64,000 bases of DNA from Lepiota brunneoincarnata (Eukaryota; Basidiomycota; Agaricomycetes; Agaricales; Agaricaceae). Each line of letters starts with the position of its first letter. Position 1 is the first letter of the stretch. Below are positions 49,339 through 59,731 of this stretch, in pieces. The stretch is taken from the NCBI GenBank assembly GCA_023014365.1, contig JAEBUN010000006.1, forward strand, positions 1,488,001-1,552,000. Direction: 5' to 3'. A model generated the notes under the pieces. It searched no databases, was not told the DNA's origin, and saw only the letters and a list, made by a program, of their open reading frames with translations. The position numbers were made by a program, and so were the translations under genes.

Positions 49339-50535
49339 TGTGGCCCAGATCATTGTGAGCCTGTTGTATGAGCCTGTATCTTTGGTTCTCCGGTATCATG
49401 AGCTTGTGCTTGAGCTTGGCATCCTTTTTCCATAGCCTAGCATCCCGTACAAAAAATCCTGCAGCAAAGTGAACAAGTTTCTTGAGCATATCTTCTGGCA
49501 TGGCACTGGGTCACTTTGGATCATTTAGGAAGATCTGGACTTGTTGTAGATTGCGGTTGCGTTGCTTTGCTTTTTCAGATTGTGGAATGATGGGCTCAGG
49601 AGGTGTGGTGGAGTCCAGGTGCTCACCTGACAGGATTTTGACTGGGTGAACACCACTGAAGTGATGGATAGGATTCGATTGTAAGATATAGGGGGAAGGG
49701 TAGGTTAGTTCTGTTTTGTTAATGAATTCAATAGCGAACGTGTTTGAGGTCCATATCCATCCCAGTTCCTCCTGGCAGGGTGGTATCTGTGGCCCATTAC
49801 CATGCATTGTTTGAAGGGTGAATGCATTTGCTGAATCAATCCAGTCTTCAAAATTGTCCATGACAGCAGGGTCTTCTGGGGCTTGGGGGCATCGTGACAA
49901 TCCATCAGGGCTGTGTTCCTTGCCAGGGACATGCCTAAGGTGAAAATCAAATAGTAGAATCCCTGATATCCATCAATTGATGGTTGCCAAGGGCTGAATA
50001 TCAGGGTTGTTGATCATACCCTTGATGTATTTTGCGTCAACCTCCACAGCTAGGTTCCCAACTCCTATAATCCATAATCGGACATCCTTTAAGGCTCTAA
50101 ACAACCCAAACAGCTCCAACTTGGCCTGGGAATAGCAAGATTCACGTTCATTGAGGGTGATGGAGCCAAACCTTGAGGGGTATCATTTCGCATCGTCTCC
50201 CAGTTGTGATAGAATGTATCCGACAGCAATCTTTGATGTGTCAATGCCTAGTATAACCTCATTAGTGCTCGAATAGTCTATTGCTTGAATGCAAGGTGAA
50301 TTCTTCGCTAATTCCTTTAGTGTATCCATCGCAGCCTGTTCTTCACTGCCAAACCTAAATTCCACTCCTTTCCTTGTCAACTTGACCAGAGGTTATGAGA
50401 TTGCAGCAAAATCCCAGAGACAAATTTGGAACGTGCCAAGGGTACCGAGAAACCCCCGCACTTCAGTGATGTTTGAGCATAATGGCCAGTCGAGGACCTT
50501 TTGGATGTGTGAGGTATCAGGAAGCCGTCCAGTAT
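49339..50535 (-). pseudogene. gypsy-B RNase H and integrase N-terminus
   Basis: Order on the minus strand: thumb LPDTSHIQKVLDWP, VRGFLGTLGTFQI, FGSEEQAAMDTLKEL, RNase H with ILGIDTSKIAVGYILSQ, RESCYSQAKLELFGLFRAL and VEVDAKYIKGM, tether HVPGKEHSPDGLSR, then the HHCC start AHNDLGHKG at the solo LTR. Isolated stops are present, but long parts remain open (for example 49511-49900). Confidence 0.85.
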
Positions 50536-50539
50536 ACGT

Positions 50540-51824
50540 TGATACGCCGATTTCACGCCTATACATGAATTCCGTACTCCGGAACGATTCTCTACATAGA
50601 ATCATTGGCTATATCATTAGAGAACTCTATAGAGGATTGGTACTATGTCCCATAGTAGCCAGTTCGACCGAATTGAGGATATTCGAGCCTTGGAAGTGTT
50701 CAAACCAGTTCATTATCACTAAGCTTAGTGAACCAAACTATCGGAACACTTTCCAGAGGGATTCAGGACTCTACATAGTCTATCGAGTATACTCCGGTCG
50801 CATCAAGGGACCTTACGAGCAGTTTTCTGATGAACCCGGATGCGTTTGAATATAAAGAATGTACCTAGCGGCTGTCGCAGGAGTATTACGTCGAAAGCGA
50901 GCCCAATAATGATGACCGGACCACGGAACGGAACGTTCAACGTTCGGGAGGCGACACCCGATGCCCAAAACCCTAGAAATATCAAAGACTCCTAATTAAC
51001 GAGTGCTTTGTGGGTCCCGGCACCTTGGCCTATTGCTTAACTGAGATTAATTACAACGGATCAAGGGACTGTCCATCCGCTATACATTCCGATCATAATT
51101 GATCTGGAGTCTTAACGCGCTTGCGTGGACGCAGAATAATGCAGACGAGCACGAAACACGTCTGGCTGGATTGCCATTCGTTAATCAGAGAAAAACCCAT
51201 AACCCAGGGCAAGGTAGAAATGCTGCCGAACCTTCCAAAATGTTCTACAGTGCCTGTAACAATTAAGCTTATTGTTTTCTATTTCATATTTACTATCTCT
51301 CGTATGTATCTAAACAATATAAATACGGTCGCACTTGTTCGTGGAGAAGCAAGAGGTCTCACCCCCGCTTCCACACGCAAGTCTGCGAGCCGTGATCAAG
51401 AACGGTTTCAGAGGGCTATTTAGTGTGCGTCGTTAAGTGTGAATTCTTCGGTCGTCGACCAACCCAGAGACAGAGACAGAGACCAGAGTTCAGAGTTTAG
51501 AGTTCCAGAGTGCTAGAGACAGAGACAGAGACAGAGACCAGAGACCAGAGACTAGAGACCCCGCGCTTTGAATTGACAGGGATTGTCCTTTCATTGTTGC
51601 ACCGTACGGCTAAGATAACTTCAATGGCTGTTCGTTAACCTCTAAAACACTACTCTCTTGAATTTCGCTGTCAGAACGCACCCCCAGAACACCCTAAAAG
51701 ACGAAACTGTTCCTTATCTATCTCATTCCACTTGTATTAGCTTAAGCTTATCGAATTTCGGCTAAGCTTAGTGAAAACAAGCCCACTATCCATATTAAAA
51801 CATACGAACGTTTCTACCTTTTCA
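50540..51824 (+). repeat. solo-LTR-like repeat, family X copy C
   Basis: 1285-bp copy of the family at 1779-3024 and 6427-7682, TGATACG...TTTTCA. It is flanked by ACGT (50536-50539) and ATGT (51825-51828). The extra length relative to copy B is an expanded CAGAGA microsatellite (51466-51545). It retains more CpG sites than copies A and B. It splits gypsy-B pol between IGHLYT and GRLPDTS. Confidence 0.8.
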
Positions 51825-51828
51825 ATGT

Positions 51829-53726
51829 ATATAAGTGGCCTATGACCACAGCAGATGAGGTGCAGAATCGTGATTTTGGCCCTGAAAATGTTCCTCCAGC
51901 ATGCTTGATCTGTTGTATAATTTGGTTGACATTCTGGAGATGTTCCCATACGAAACATTGAACTCCAGGATTCTCGGCTATGGTCTCATAGCCATCATTG
52001 ATTTCGTATCACGTTTTCGGCCCTTTAATTGGGACATCGTCGACGAAGGGAAGGGCAGTATGTGGAATTTCATCCTGGAGGAGGAACGTGAGATCACCTT
52101 GCTGAATTTGCATTGAGTTGGTGTATCCCATGGGGATCAAGGTGAGGCGTAGAGTCCCAAGAGGAGATTGAAATGTGGTAAGATTGCAAGATTCAGGTGC
52201 TAGAGCACGCTGGTCAAAGCCAACAAAGAGATCAAATATCCTGTAGCATCCACGACCACCAAAGGACTCAGCGTATGTTTCTACAATTGGTGGAACTCCT
52301 GCATCCTTGATTGTGACAGCATTGAGGGGCTGGAGATCATGTACAAGCCTAAGTGATTTGCCATCTTTTTTGAGCACACAGAACCATCATGATCGATAGG
52401 ACGAGTTTGAAGGCTAGTAAACACCTCCAGCAATCTTTGCCTTGATGACCTCAACTACTTGTTGGAAGTTTCTGGGAGGGATGGGTATGTTTTGGAGCGA
52501 CCAGGGGACATGTTTGATGGTGGGTATAACAATGGGATCGAAATATTCACTTGAGAACTTGCCCTTCTCGTCTTCGCTCCATGTGAACCCAAGTTCCTGG
52601 GTTCTGATTAGGTAATGGATCAATTTCTCTTCTTTGGGCCATAGGAACCCTTCAGGATTAATATTCATAGCTATTTTCCTTTCCAGCATGTAGTGGGTGC
52701 CAGGACTGAAGTTGGGTGGTGATGTGGGGAGAACTGGTATATTGTGAAGGGGATCTGTTGGTATCCGGCGAACGATCCGATAATTTTTGGGGAGCGTAGT
52801 AGCTACTGGTTTGACCTGGTTTGCGACCTTTTTGTAGGCATGGGTTGAGATTTCAGCTATTGGATAGGTTTCTGTGATGTCAATCTCATATATTTCTTGT
52901 GGGTGGTTTAATGGAGGGAAAGGGGAACTTGTAAAGGCCAGGGGTGAGATCATAGATAGGGACATTGAATTGATGGGAAAGGGATTATTCTGATTGGAAG
53001 GTGTGACGGTTGCGTGGGAATTGGTTGGTTTTATACTATCTCCTCGACTGCGGTGAGCCGAATCCTCGATATCTAAAAACCCGACCTAGAAGGGGCAGAT
53101 GGTTGTGTCCTTACCATGGTTGGAACTGTGATGGTCTCTCGTGTGTTGGGATTGAAGAGTGTGATATGGGAGTCGCCATTGGAGTAATGGTGGGTCCTAG
53201 CTTGGGTTAAGGTGAGGAATGGTCATCCTAGCAGCATTTCATAAGGTGCGTTCTCAAAGACCTGGACTTGGATATAAAAGATGCTGCTCCCTATACAAAC
53301 AGGAAGGTCTCACAGTAGGCCTAGAGTCAGTTCCTTGGTGGCATTAGTGGACTCCATCATGATACTTTGATCCCTGAGGAGAGGTAAGCCTAGTTTCTCC
53401 CAAATATCATGCCAGATCCCAATAACTTGTGATCCTTCATCCAGAATAGCATCGACCATGACCTTTTCATCAAGTATCAGAGGAATTGTCCAGAGTTCTT
53501 CGACAGGATTGGCCACAATGAGGGGATTTGAAGGAGGGGAAAGATGCTGATGGATAAATGAAGATGAAGTTGTTCCATCATTGTTTTCAGCATTTTCGAG
53601 CAAGGAAGTTGTAGCTGAGGGTCTAGTGGGCACCCTGTGAGTGGTAACCTGGTCCTTGATATGTTTCCTGACCTCTGGAGTGATAGCGAAGAGCTCTCTC
53701 TGGGTGAGAGTGACTGGACCATCCAA
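51829..53726 (-). pseudogene. gypsy-B protease and reverse transcriptase
   Basis: The protease-like segment reads VMVDAILDEGSQVIGIW, with DEG where DTG/DSG is expected. RT shows KDGKSLRLVHDLQPLNAV, FDLFVGFDQRAL, GTLRLTLIPMGYTN and FVDDVPI (52036-52047), the catalytic FVDD box. Numerous stops lie between the protease and RT fingers (52.4-53.3 kb). It is typical of a decayed Ty3/gypsy pol. Confidence 0.82.
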
Positions 53727-55382
53727 ACTTCATTGTATGACATTTTGGACTGTCTGTGGGTCCTCAATTGGTGCTGCAAATTGGTATTGCTGACTTTGCG
53801 AATGGGAATCAGGTATGGGAGCATTGGGATGGAAAGGTTTCAAAGGGGGGTTCATTTTTGAGGCAGGAGCATGTGGAACGATTGCTGGAGCATTCTGGGA
53901 GGCACTGGGCCTGTTAGAGATGGGTTTGGGGATTGTTGGCGAGTTTTTGGCTTTTCCTACATTCCCTGTGTGCTTTTTGATCTCTTCCTGTTGTTTCATA
54001 GTGGCTAATGCAATTGCTTCAAGTCTAGCAAGTTCCTCCTTGTCCTGGGAGGCATGAGAAGTGGAATATGGCATGGTGGATGGTACAGGAGCATTTAACG
54101 AGCTGGGGTTGGTAGGTTGTGATGGATATACTTGCAGGATATTCGCTTGGGCTGTAGCAGTCGATGGTGAGCAGTTTCTATGCCAGTTATCAATCCTTTC
54201 CTTCATATCTCAACCAGGAGCAACCTGGGGCAAGGCCTGAGTGCCATCAAGCATACAAACACAATTAGTGTTGTCCCGAATGCATAATCCACAATGGATG
54301 TAGTCATCAAGTCCAGGGCAGTGTCTGAACATATGCTCAGTGCTGGAACAGAAGCCACATGGCCAGGTCTGTTGGTTCTGCTGGGGATTTTGGTGGAACA
54401 AGGGCTGATATGGGGGCTGGGAGGTGTTATGGACAGGGCCAGCAAGTTTTCCAGCCAGACAGTTTAAAAACACGTCAGAGGTCAAGATCTGTTCAATTGA
54501 GGACATATCAAAGGTCTGGCGTGGTGACGAAAGTGTAGGAGCAGCAGGGGGAGGGGAATATGGTGATACTGGTGATATGGTAAAGGCATTTCCAGTCATC
54601 ATTCCTTCGAGCAGAAAGCGTGCTGCTTGCTCAATATCTGAGACATTCCAGGGCTCATCGATGGGATGCCTGGGGTCTTGGATACATAGCTGGGTGCGGA
54701 GTTGCTGCTGGAATTTGATATGAAAACCCCCAATGAAGAGCTTGTTGCATTCTCGTCGTGATATGAGGTCACGGTTGAGTAGCCAGGTTGATTTGGTGAG
54801 GAATTCCTGATAATATTCACCAAATTGAAGATGGTCTCACATAGGCATAGCAGCATGTCGTTCCACAAAGAGTTTGAAGTCTGTAACATTATAATGTGTG
54901 TCATCCTTGGCTCCTGGATACATGGACATGATATCTAATTTGAAATGGACCCAGCTTCCACCCATGGCCGATGGTTGGCTCCTCCAGATGTCGTAGTGTT
55001 GTCCATCTGGATAGCTGATAGTATGGGTAATCTGCTCCATATCAGTGAGTCCACATTCTTGAGCTAGCATTTCTACTTCCTCAAAGAATCATCAGAGTGA
55101 TTGTGGGTGTCCATCAAATTTTGGAGCATTTCGATCATAGCAAGAGGGCATATGGCGTATTTGGGGAGCATGGATAATGTATGGAGCTGGCTGGGGAAGG
55201 GGTGCTGGTGGGTTGGCTGGTGGGTTAGGGAGATGAGCTGGACCAAAAGCTGGTGGTGGTACTCCAGATCCGATATGGAAATATTGAGGTTGGTATGTGG
55301 GGGGGCCATTTGCTAGTTGTTGGGGCACCTGAGGAGGATTTCCTGCTGGTGCGTTATCTGCTGGGATTTGTAATTCAGCCAT
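53727..55382 (-). pseudogene. gypsy-B gag with zinc knuckle
   Basis: ATG at 55380-55382 (MAELQIPADNAPAGNP...), Pro-rich N-terminus, then APKFDGHPQSL and a capsid-like region (WRSQPSAMGGSWVHFKLDIM, FKLFVERHAAMPM, LTKSTWLLNRDLISRRECNKLF). A CGFCSSTEHMFRHC knuckle (C-X2-C-X4-H-X4-C) is at 54318-54359, followed by more Cys (CGLCIRDNTNCVC). Multiple stops. Confidence 0.82.
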
Positions 55383-55434
55383 GAGCTTATTGAGATATCA
55401 AGTAACAAATTTAAATTGAAATGGTTTTGAAGCC

Positions 55435-55451
55435 CCTCGCAGTGGGCTCCA
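55435..55451 (-). other. gypsy-B primer-binding site candidate
   Basis: On the minus strand TGGAGCCCACTGCGAGG begins two bases after the 5' LTR end. TGG at this position is the normal complement of a tRNA CCA tail. Which tRNA is used was not determined. Confidence 0.6.
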
Positions 55452-55453
55452 GT

Positions 55454-56155
55454 TGAAGAGAACTCAACTCTTCAGCATGTGAAAGGCACCGAAACAAAAC
55501 CGAAACACAATCAAAACACAATCAAAACAGCGCTAACACAAACAAACAAAGGGGCAAGTGTGGTTGGCGGAACAACCACTGGGCTTCGAAAACTGGGAAA
55601 GACAAGATAATTGAGAGAGAGAGAGAAAGAGATCGAGAGGGAGTTTCTGGGTTGTAAATTGACTGCCAAGCTCATAAGTGAGCTCAGAACTTTATATACA
55701 AGCAAAATATTTTACTGACTATGTTTTCTGTACCGAAACAGACCGAAAAATTCAGATATAATTATGCTAGGACAAATCTGGGGATAGTGAAGGTGAAACA
55801 GGGGAAGAATGAGAAGTTTTCAGTGGCTACAAGAACAGATATAAGGAAAGCTGAAGGGAACTAGTGAATGGGGTGGTGTGCAAAGCTCAGAAAGATCTAA
55901 ATAAGGGAGAAAAACTTATGCTATGGTTCAAGTTCAGGGAAAGGAATAGAAAAGTAGTGAAAATTTATTTGGTAGGGAATGTAAGAGGTTTCAAGTGAAA
56001 GGGATATGTTGCAAAATGATAACGGCTTTGTTCAGCTGGGCACTCCGAGTTTCTTGATCCAAGTTCGGATTTTGGGTTCCGAGTTCAGGTTCCGAGTCCT
56101 ACGAGAGGTGGCATAGGGCAGCCTTTGCAGGTGTAGCTGCTTGCCCACCTCTACA
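55454..56155 (-). repeat. gypsy-B 5' LTR
   Basis: 702 bp, same length as 46550-47251. In the first ~130 bp (plus coordinates) nearly every CpG of the other LTR appears here as CpA or TpG. A TATA-like box (minus strand) is near 55690-55701. Its right end truncates the HNH gene. Confidence 0.9.
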
Positions 56156-56865
56156 GCATCATATGAATGGCACGCACCATTAAGAACGCAACATCTTCAC
56201 CCAACACCCTGGTGAGTGTAGTTATTAAGCAGAAAACCATTCCGGACATTGTCAATGTCATGTATAACATCGGCTTTGGTTGGGTCTCAACTGCTGGTGC
56301 TGGGTATAGGTTGAGATATACTATTGCCATGACAGTGGTGAGTAAAGACGGACCAGGGCTAATAATGACGTACCACATTGCCCTTACTGTGTGCAATGAG
56401 GTGCACTGCATCGCAAAACACCTCTGGAAACTTCGACAAGATGCACTGCTTTCCATCCCACTCCACAACCTTGTCATAGAACTGGACCCTCCGAGTGGTG
56501 GGCTCACTAGAAGTAATGTGTGTCTGTGCCATATCAGGATCCACTGGAAACATCCTTCGCCTCTCCTCATTGCTGATGTGATAGTATAAGACAATGGATT
56601 TCGTTGGAAGGCAAGCATCATAATCCAGGGGATCTGGTGAATCTTGACTTGTAGAAAGAATGCCTTCCGTTCCAGTGACAACTCCAATGGCATAGCGGAT
56701 CCATTTGTATGGCCTGTGTGAGAGCTGGAGAGTACCAAGGACTTTGAGTGAGAAGACGAGGCAACAGATCCAACGCCAATGGGTGGGGTCAATGTTAAGG
56801 TCTGCACCAGGTGCCACGGTGAGAGGTAACAAAGCGTAGACGTCGATGTGAGGAGTTGGAGCCAT
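56156..56865 (-). pseudogene. HNH-nuclease-domain protein, 3' end removed by an LTR
   Basis: ATG 56863-56865 (MAPTPHIDVYALLPL...). The conserved Agaricomycete HNH-like block is seen: VVEWDGKQCILSKFPEVFCD followed by AVHLIAHSKGN, then after an intron YISTYTQH, and in a shifted frame VIHDIDNVRNGFLLNNYTH, then LGEDVAFLMVRAIHM. The conserved HLIAHSKG and NVRNGFLLN motifs are those of HNH proteins abundant in mushroom genomes; biochemical role unknown. Two frame changes occur and the stop codon (CTG-TAG) is supplied by the LTR end. A 283-codon shadow frame over the same DNA is not believed. Confidence 0.78.
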
Positions 56866-57114
56866 GATGGTAAGTTGGTTCGAAAAGTGTTGTGTTTCAT
56901 ATCTGCGAATGACCCCACAAGAGTTCTCATGGTGCACTGGCCTCCAGGACCGTCTTTCCCAATCACCATGGCTAGTCTCAATAAAAGGAAAAGTTCTGTC
57001 ATAGGAAATCCTTCAGCCGAGAAATAATTAGCTCACGACATAACGCATACCCAAATGTACGGGAAATGACTAATGAATGTTTGGCTCATGTCTCGTTTTA
57101 GTCAAAACATTGAG

Positions 57115-58058
57115 GTGCACCTGTACAACATAACCCTCCAACCACCGACCGCAGGCAGTCGTTGACAACTTCTTCGGTGCATGACAGCAGGAGATCATCG
57201 TCTCTCGTAGCACCCATCTTGAGCTCCTCCGTCCCGACTCTTAACAGGCAAAATCGTGATCATCATTGCTACAGATGTCTTTGGTTCTATATGATCTCTC
57301 GTCACATTCGGGTTGACAGGCGCGACCAAGGGTGAGCAACTCGTACGTATTATTTACTTGCAATATCCTTGACCCTCTGTTTTCTCAGACTACACAATAC
57401 TAGGGTCGCTCTTGGGCGGCATCATCATTCTTGATTATGACACCAAAACAAACAGCTTTGTGAAGCTGCACCAAGAGATGTCTGGAACATCTGGTGTCTG
57501 GTGCGCGTTGTATTGTTCCTAGTCAGTATCTCGCCACGGACCCAAAGGGTCGTAGTGTGATGATATCTACTATGGAAAAGACCAAGCTGATGTATATCCT
57601 CAACTGGGACGCTGGTGTCAATTTGACGATATATTCACCGCTAGAGGCACACAAGGACTCCGCCATTGTTCACCATATTGTTAGCTTGGATGTTGGGCTT
57701 GAAAACCCCGTCTCCGCAGCGCTGGAAGTTGACTACTCAGAGTCCGACCAGGACCCAATGGGGAGACGCAAGGTCAGTCTGCCTACCAAATGGGAAGCCA
57801 ATTATTCTTACCTGCATCAGATGCTTGTTTACTATGAGCTCGATCTTGGTCTGAATCATGTCCGAAAATGGAGCAAACCCACCAACAGGCGCACAAATCT
57901 CTTAGTACAAGTTCCCAGCAGCCAATTAGTGTCGTCCAAGAGATACAATGGTTCTTCCGGAGTGCTTGGGTGTTGTGAAGACCACATCATTTACCCCTAG
58001 CACCGTGATCCAATCCCCCCGAAGGCGACTACCACTAAAAGATAAAGATTACTTTATT
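57115..58058 (+). pseudogene. RSE1/SF3B3 N-terminal fragment
   Basis: It begins where the start should be, but ATG is GTG (57115): HLYNITLQPPTA, then degraded exons, then LGGIIILDYDTKTNSFVKLH and QYLATDPKGRSVMI, EKTKLMYILNWDAGVNLTIYS, ALEVDYSESDQDP, YYELDLGLNHVRKWSKPTN, NLLVQVPSSQL, SGVLGCCEDHIIY. These match the N-terminal propeller of Rse1/SF3b130. The start codon is lost and there are frame changes and a stop (near 57525). The fragment ends after PLKDKD and is directly followed by P450 sequence. It is on the plus strand, opposite to the C-terminal fragment at 44.9-46.5 kb. Confidence 0.88.
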
Positions 58059-58765
58059 AGGTGGTGCCCAGTCGCACCACTTGGTGAGCTCCCCCCTTTG
58101 ACCACACGAGGACCTATGACTTACCTAAAGTCTCAGGGCTTCCCCACTTCACAGATGATGACGACGTTTACGAGGGTTACTTTATCCCGAAAGGAAGCAC
58201 TGTCATTGCAAACACGAAGTAACTTCAGTCACCTGACAAGCACCTTATGAGCCCCTTCGTTTATTGTTCTATACATAAGCGCCATGCTACAAGATGAGGA
58301 CATTTACCCAAATCCGACGGAGTTCAACCCAAATCGATTCTATAACAATGGGGAATTGTCTTCCGATGTCTCTGATCCGGAAGTCTTCACAACCTTTGGT
58401 TTTGGCCAACGATGAGATACTGGCTTCAACAAACTCCCCACTACATTACTCATATGATACATTAGGCAATGCCCTGGATCTCATATTGCCATCTCGATGC
58501 TCTACATTGTTGCGGTATCCATCCTTGCCTTGTTCGACATTTCTCCTGAATTGGACAAGAATGGGAATCCTTTTGATCCACCAGTGGTGTTCGTAGGCTC
58601 GTCAGCTGTCTGGTTGGTTTGATTTGCAGGTTCTGATGGGGTGCACCACGTGCTTATATTTTGTGCGTCTAGTGAGCCATTGCCATACAGGTGCAAGATC
58701 ACCCCGCACCAAGGGAAGAATGTAGAGGGTTTGTAAAGGAATATCTCGATTTGGAAGTAATTTGA
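58059..58765 (+). pseudogene. cytochrome P450 C-terminal fragment
   Basis: Exons homologous to the end of the P450 cluster genes: RWCPVAPLG, DDDVYEGYFIPKGSTVIANT, AMLQDEDIYPNPTEFNPNRF, TFGFGQR and QCPGSHIAISMLYIVAVSIL, ELDKNGNPFDPP, ending ...EPLPYRCKITPHQGKN. The heme Cys is retained but the donor after FGFGQR is ATGAG instead of GT, and the N-terminal two-thirds is absent. It probably travelled with or was joined to the RSE1 fragment upstream. Confidence 0.87.
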
Positions 58766-59731
58766 GCAAGAAATTGGGGGCTGCCAATGCTGTCTTTAAC
58801 GACGACTTGGCATCGAACTGTGTTTGCGATAACCATTCCGAAACTCTGACTCTCGTTTGAGGAGCCGATCAATGTGGATCTATACCCCCTAGACAGAACC
58901 TTGGCGATACCATAGTCAACTAACCAAAATATGACAAGATTGATTTCATAATTAATGCCCTGCAGCCACTGGCTCATCCCATGGCAGATGCCTCAGATGA
59001 GTACATTGATTCGATCAACATAGCGTCTTCAAGGATTCTAATTCCTTGATATGTACGATGCAGCTCTCAGCCCATCCAGCTGCGTGAACTAGTCTAAGCG
59101 CGCAACAGTGTGGGATGATCCCGCAGTCCCTGCAGGGGCTCATCATTATCTTGTGAATATGCTGGGGTTTTACGATGGCGCTGTACATCAATTCGCCGGT
59201 ATAGTTGTTCGGCAGCCGTCCCATTTTCTTTTGGTTGGTTTCACCATGTGTGTAATGCGACTTTCTAGCGACCGTTCCCTATCAAAGTCGAGCCACGAGT
59301 GGTTGACCTGAGCTTCTGGCCCTCAACTCAGCAATCAACCTCTTCCCCCCAGCTACAATAACCTTAAGCTGGGGGGGTTGCTTGAACTATGCTGGTTATG
59401 GTTTCATTTGAACCCCTCTAGGCAGGGATATTCCCTTGCCATTATTTTGGTCGTATATATATCACAATTCAGCTTGGGAATACTCAGAGTTGCCGACACA
59501 ACACTCCAAGTACGGTGCGCCGTTAGTCCGAGGTTCATTTTCACGTGCGAGCACTTCACTCCCACGCTTAGCGCAGGCACCAGACATTATCACCTCGACA
59601 GAACATGAACATTGGCTGAAGAATTCATATATTAGGGGGGTTCTAAGTAAGATACGCATGGCAAAAACATTGGGAGAGGGGTGAAAACCCGGAAATGGCA
59701 CATTACATGCTGAAAGAACCTGCATCACTCA
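58766..59731. other. no gene recognised
   Basis: About 1 kb between the P450 fragment and the alpha-kinase. Only short frames without motifs. Confidence 0.4.

Larger units (their letters stand above)
46550..56155 (-). mobile_element. gypsy-B: decayed Ty3/gypsy element with both LTRs
   Basis: Two direct 702-bp LTRs (46550-47251 and 55454-56155, TG...CA) flank a minus-strand gag-pol. It has a primer-binding site next to the 5' LTR and no chromodomain. Two solo LTRs are nested in it: 48636-49333 and 50540-51824. Net length without them is about 7.6 kb. Frames are broken throughout. The flanks GACCT (46545-46549) and GCATC (56156-56160) do not form a target duplication, and one side is RSE1 while the other is an HNH gene. 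Confidence 0.9.

Noticed and set aside
54424..54723. Plus-strand frames antisense to gypsy-B gag and pol (also 4418-4789, 8071-8307, 55101-55316)
   Set aside because: They lie opposite recognisable gag/pol domains and have simple Gly/Trp/Val-rich composition derived from Pro/Gln codons on the coding strand.
56151..57002. 283-codon open frame on the minus strand over the HNH gene
   Set aside because: The real HNH protein motifs (WDGKQC, HLIAHSKG) are in another frame. This frame has odd composition (Ser/Leu/Thr/Met-rich) and no motifs except the shared last part after a frameshift.
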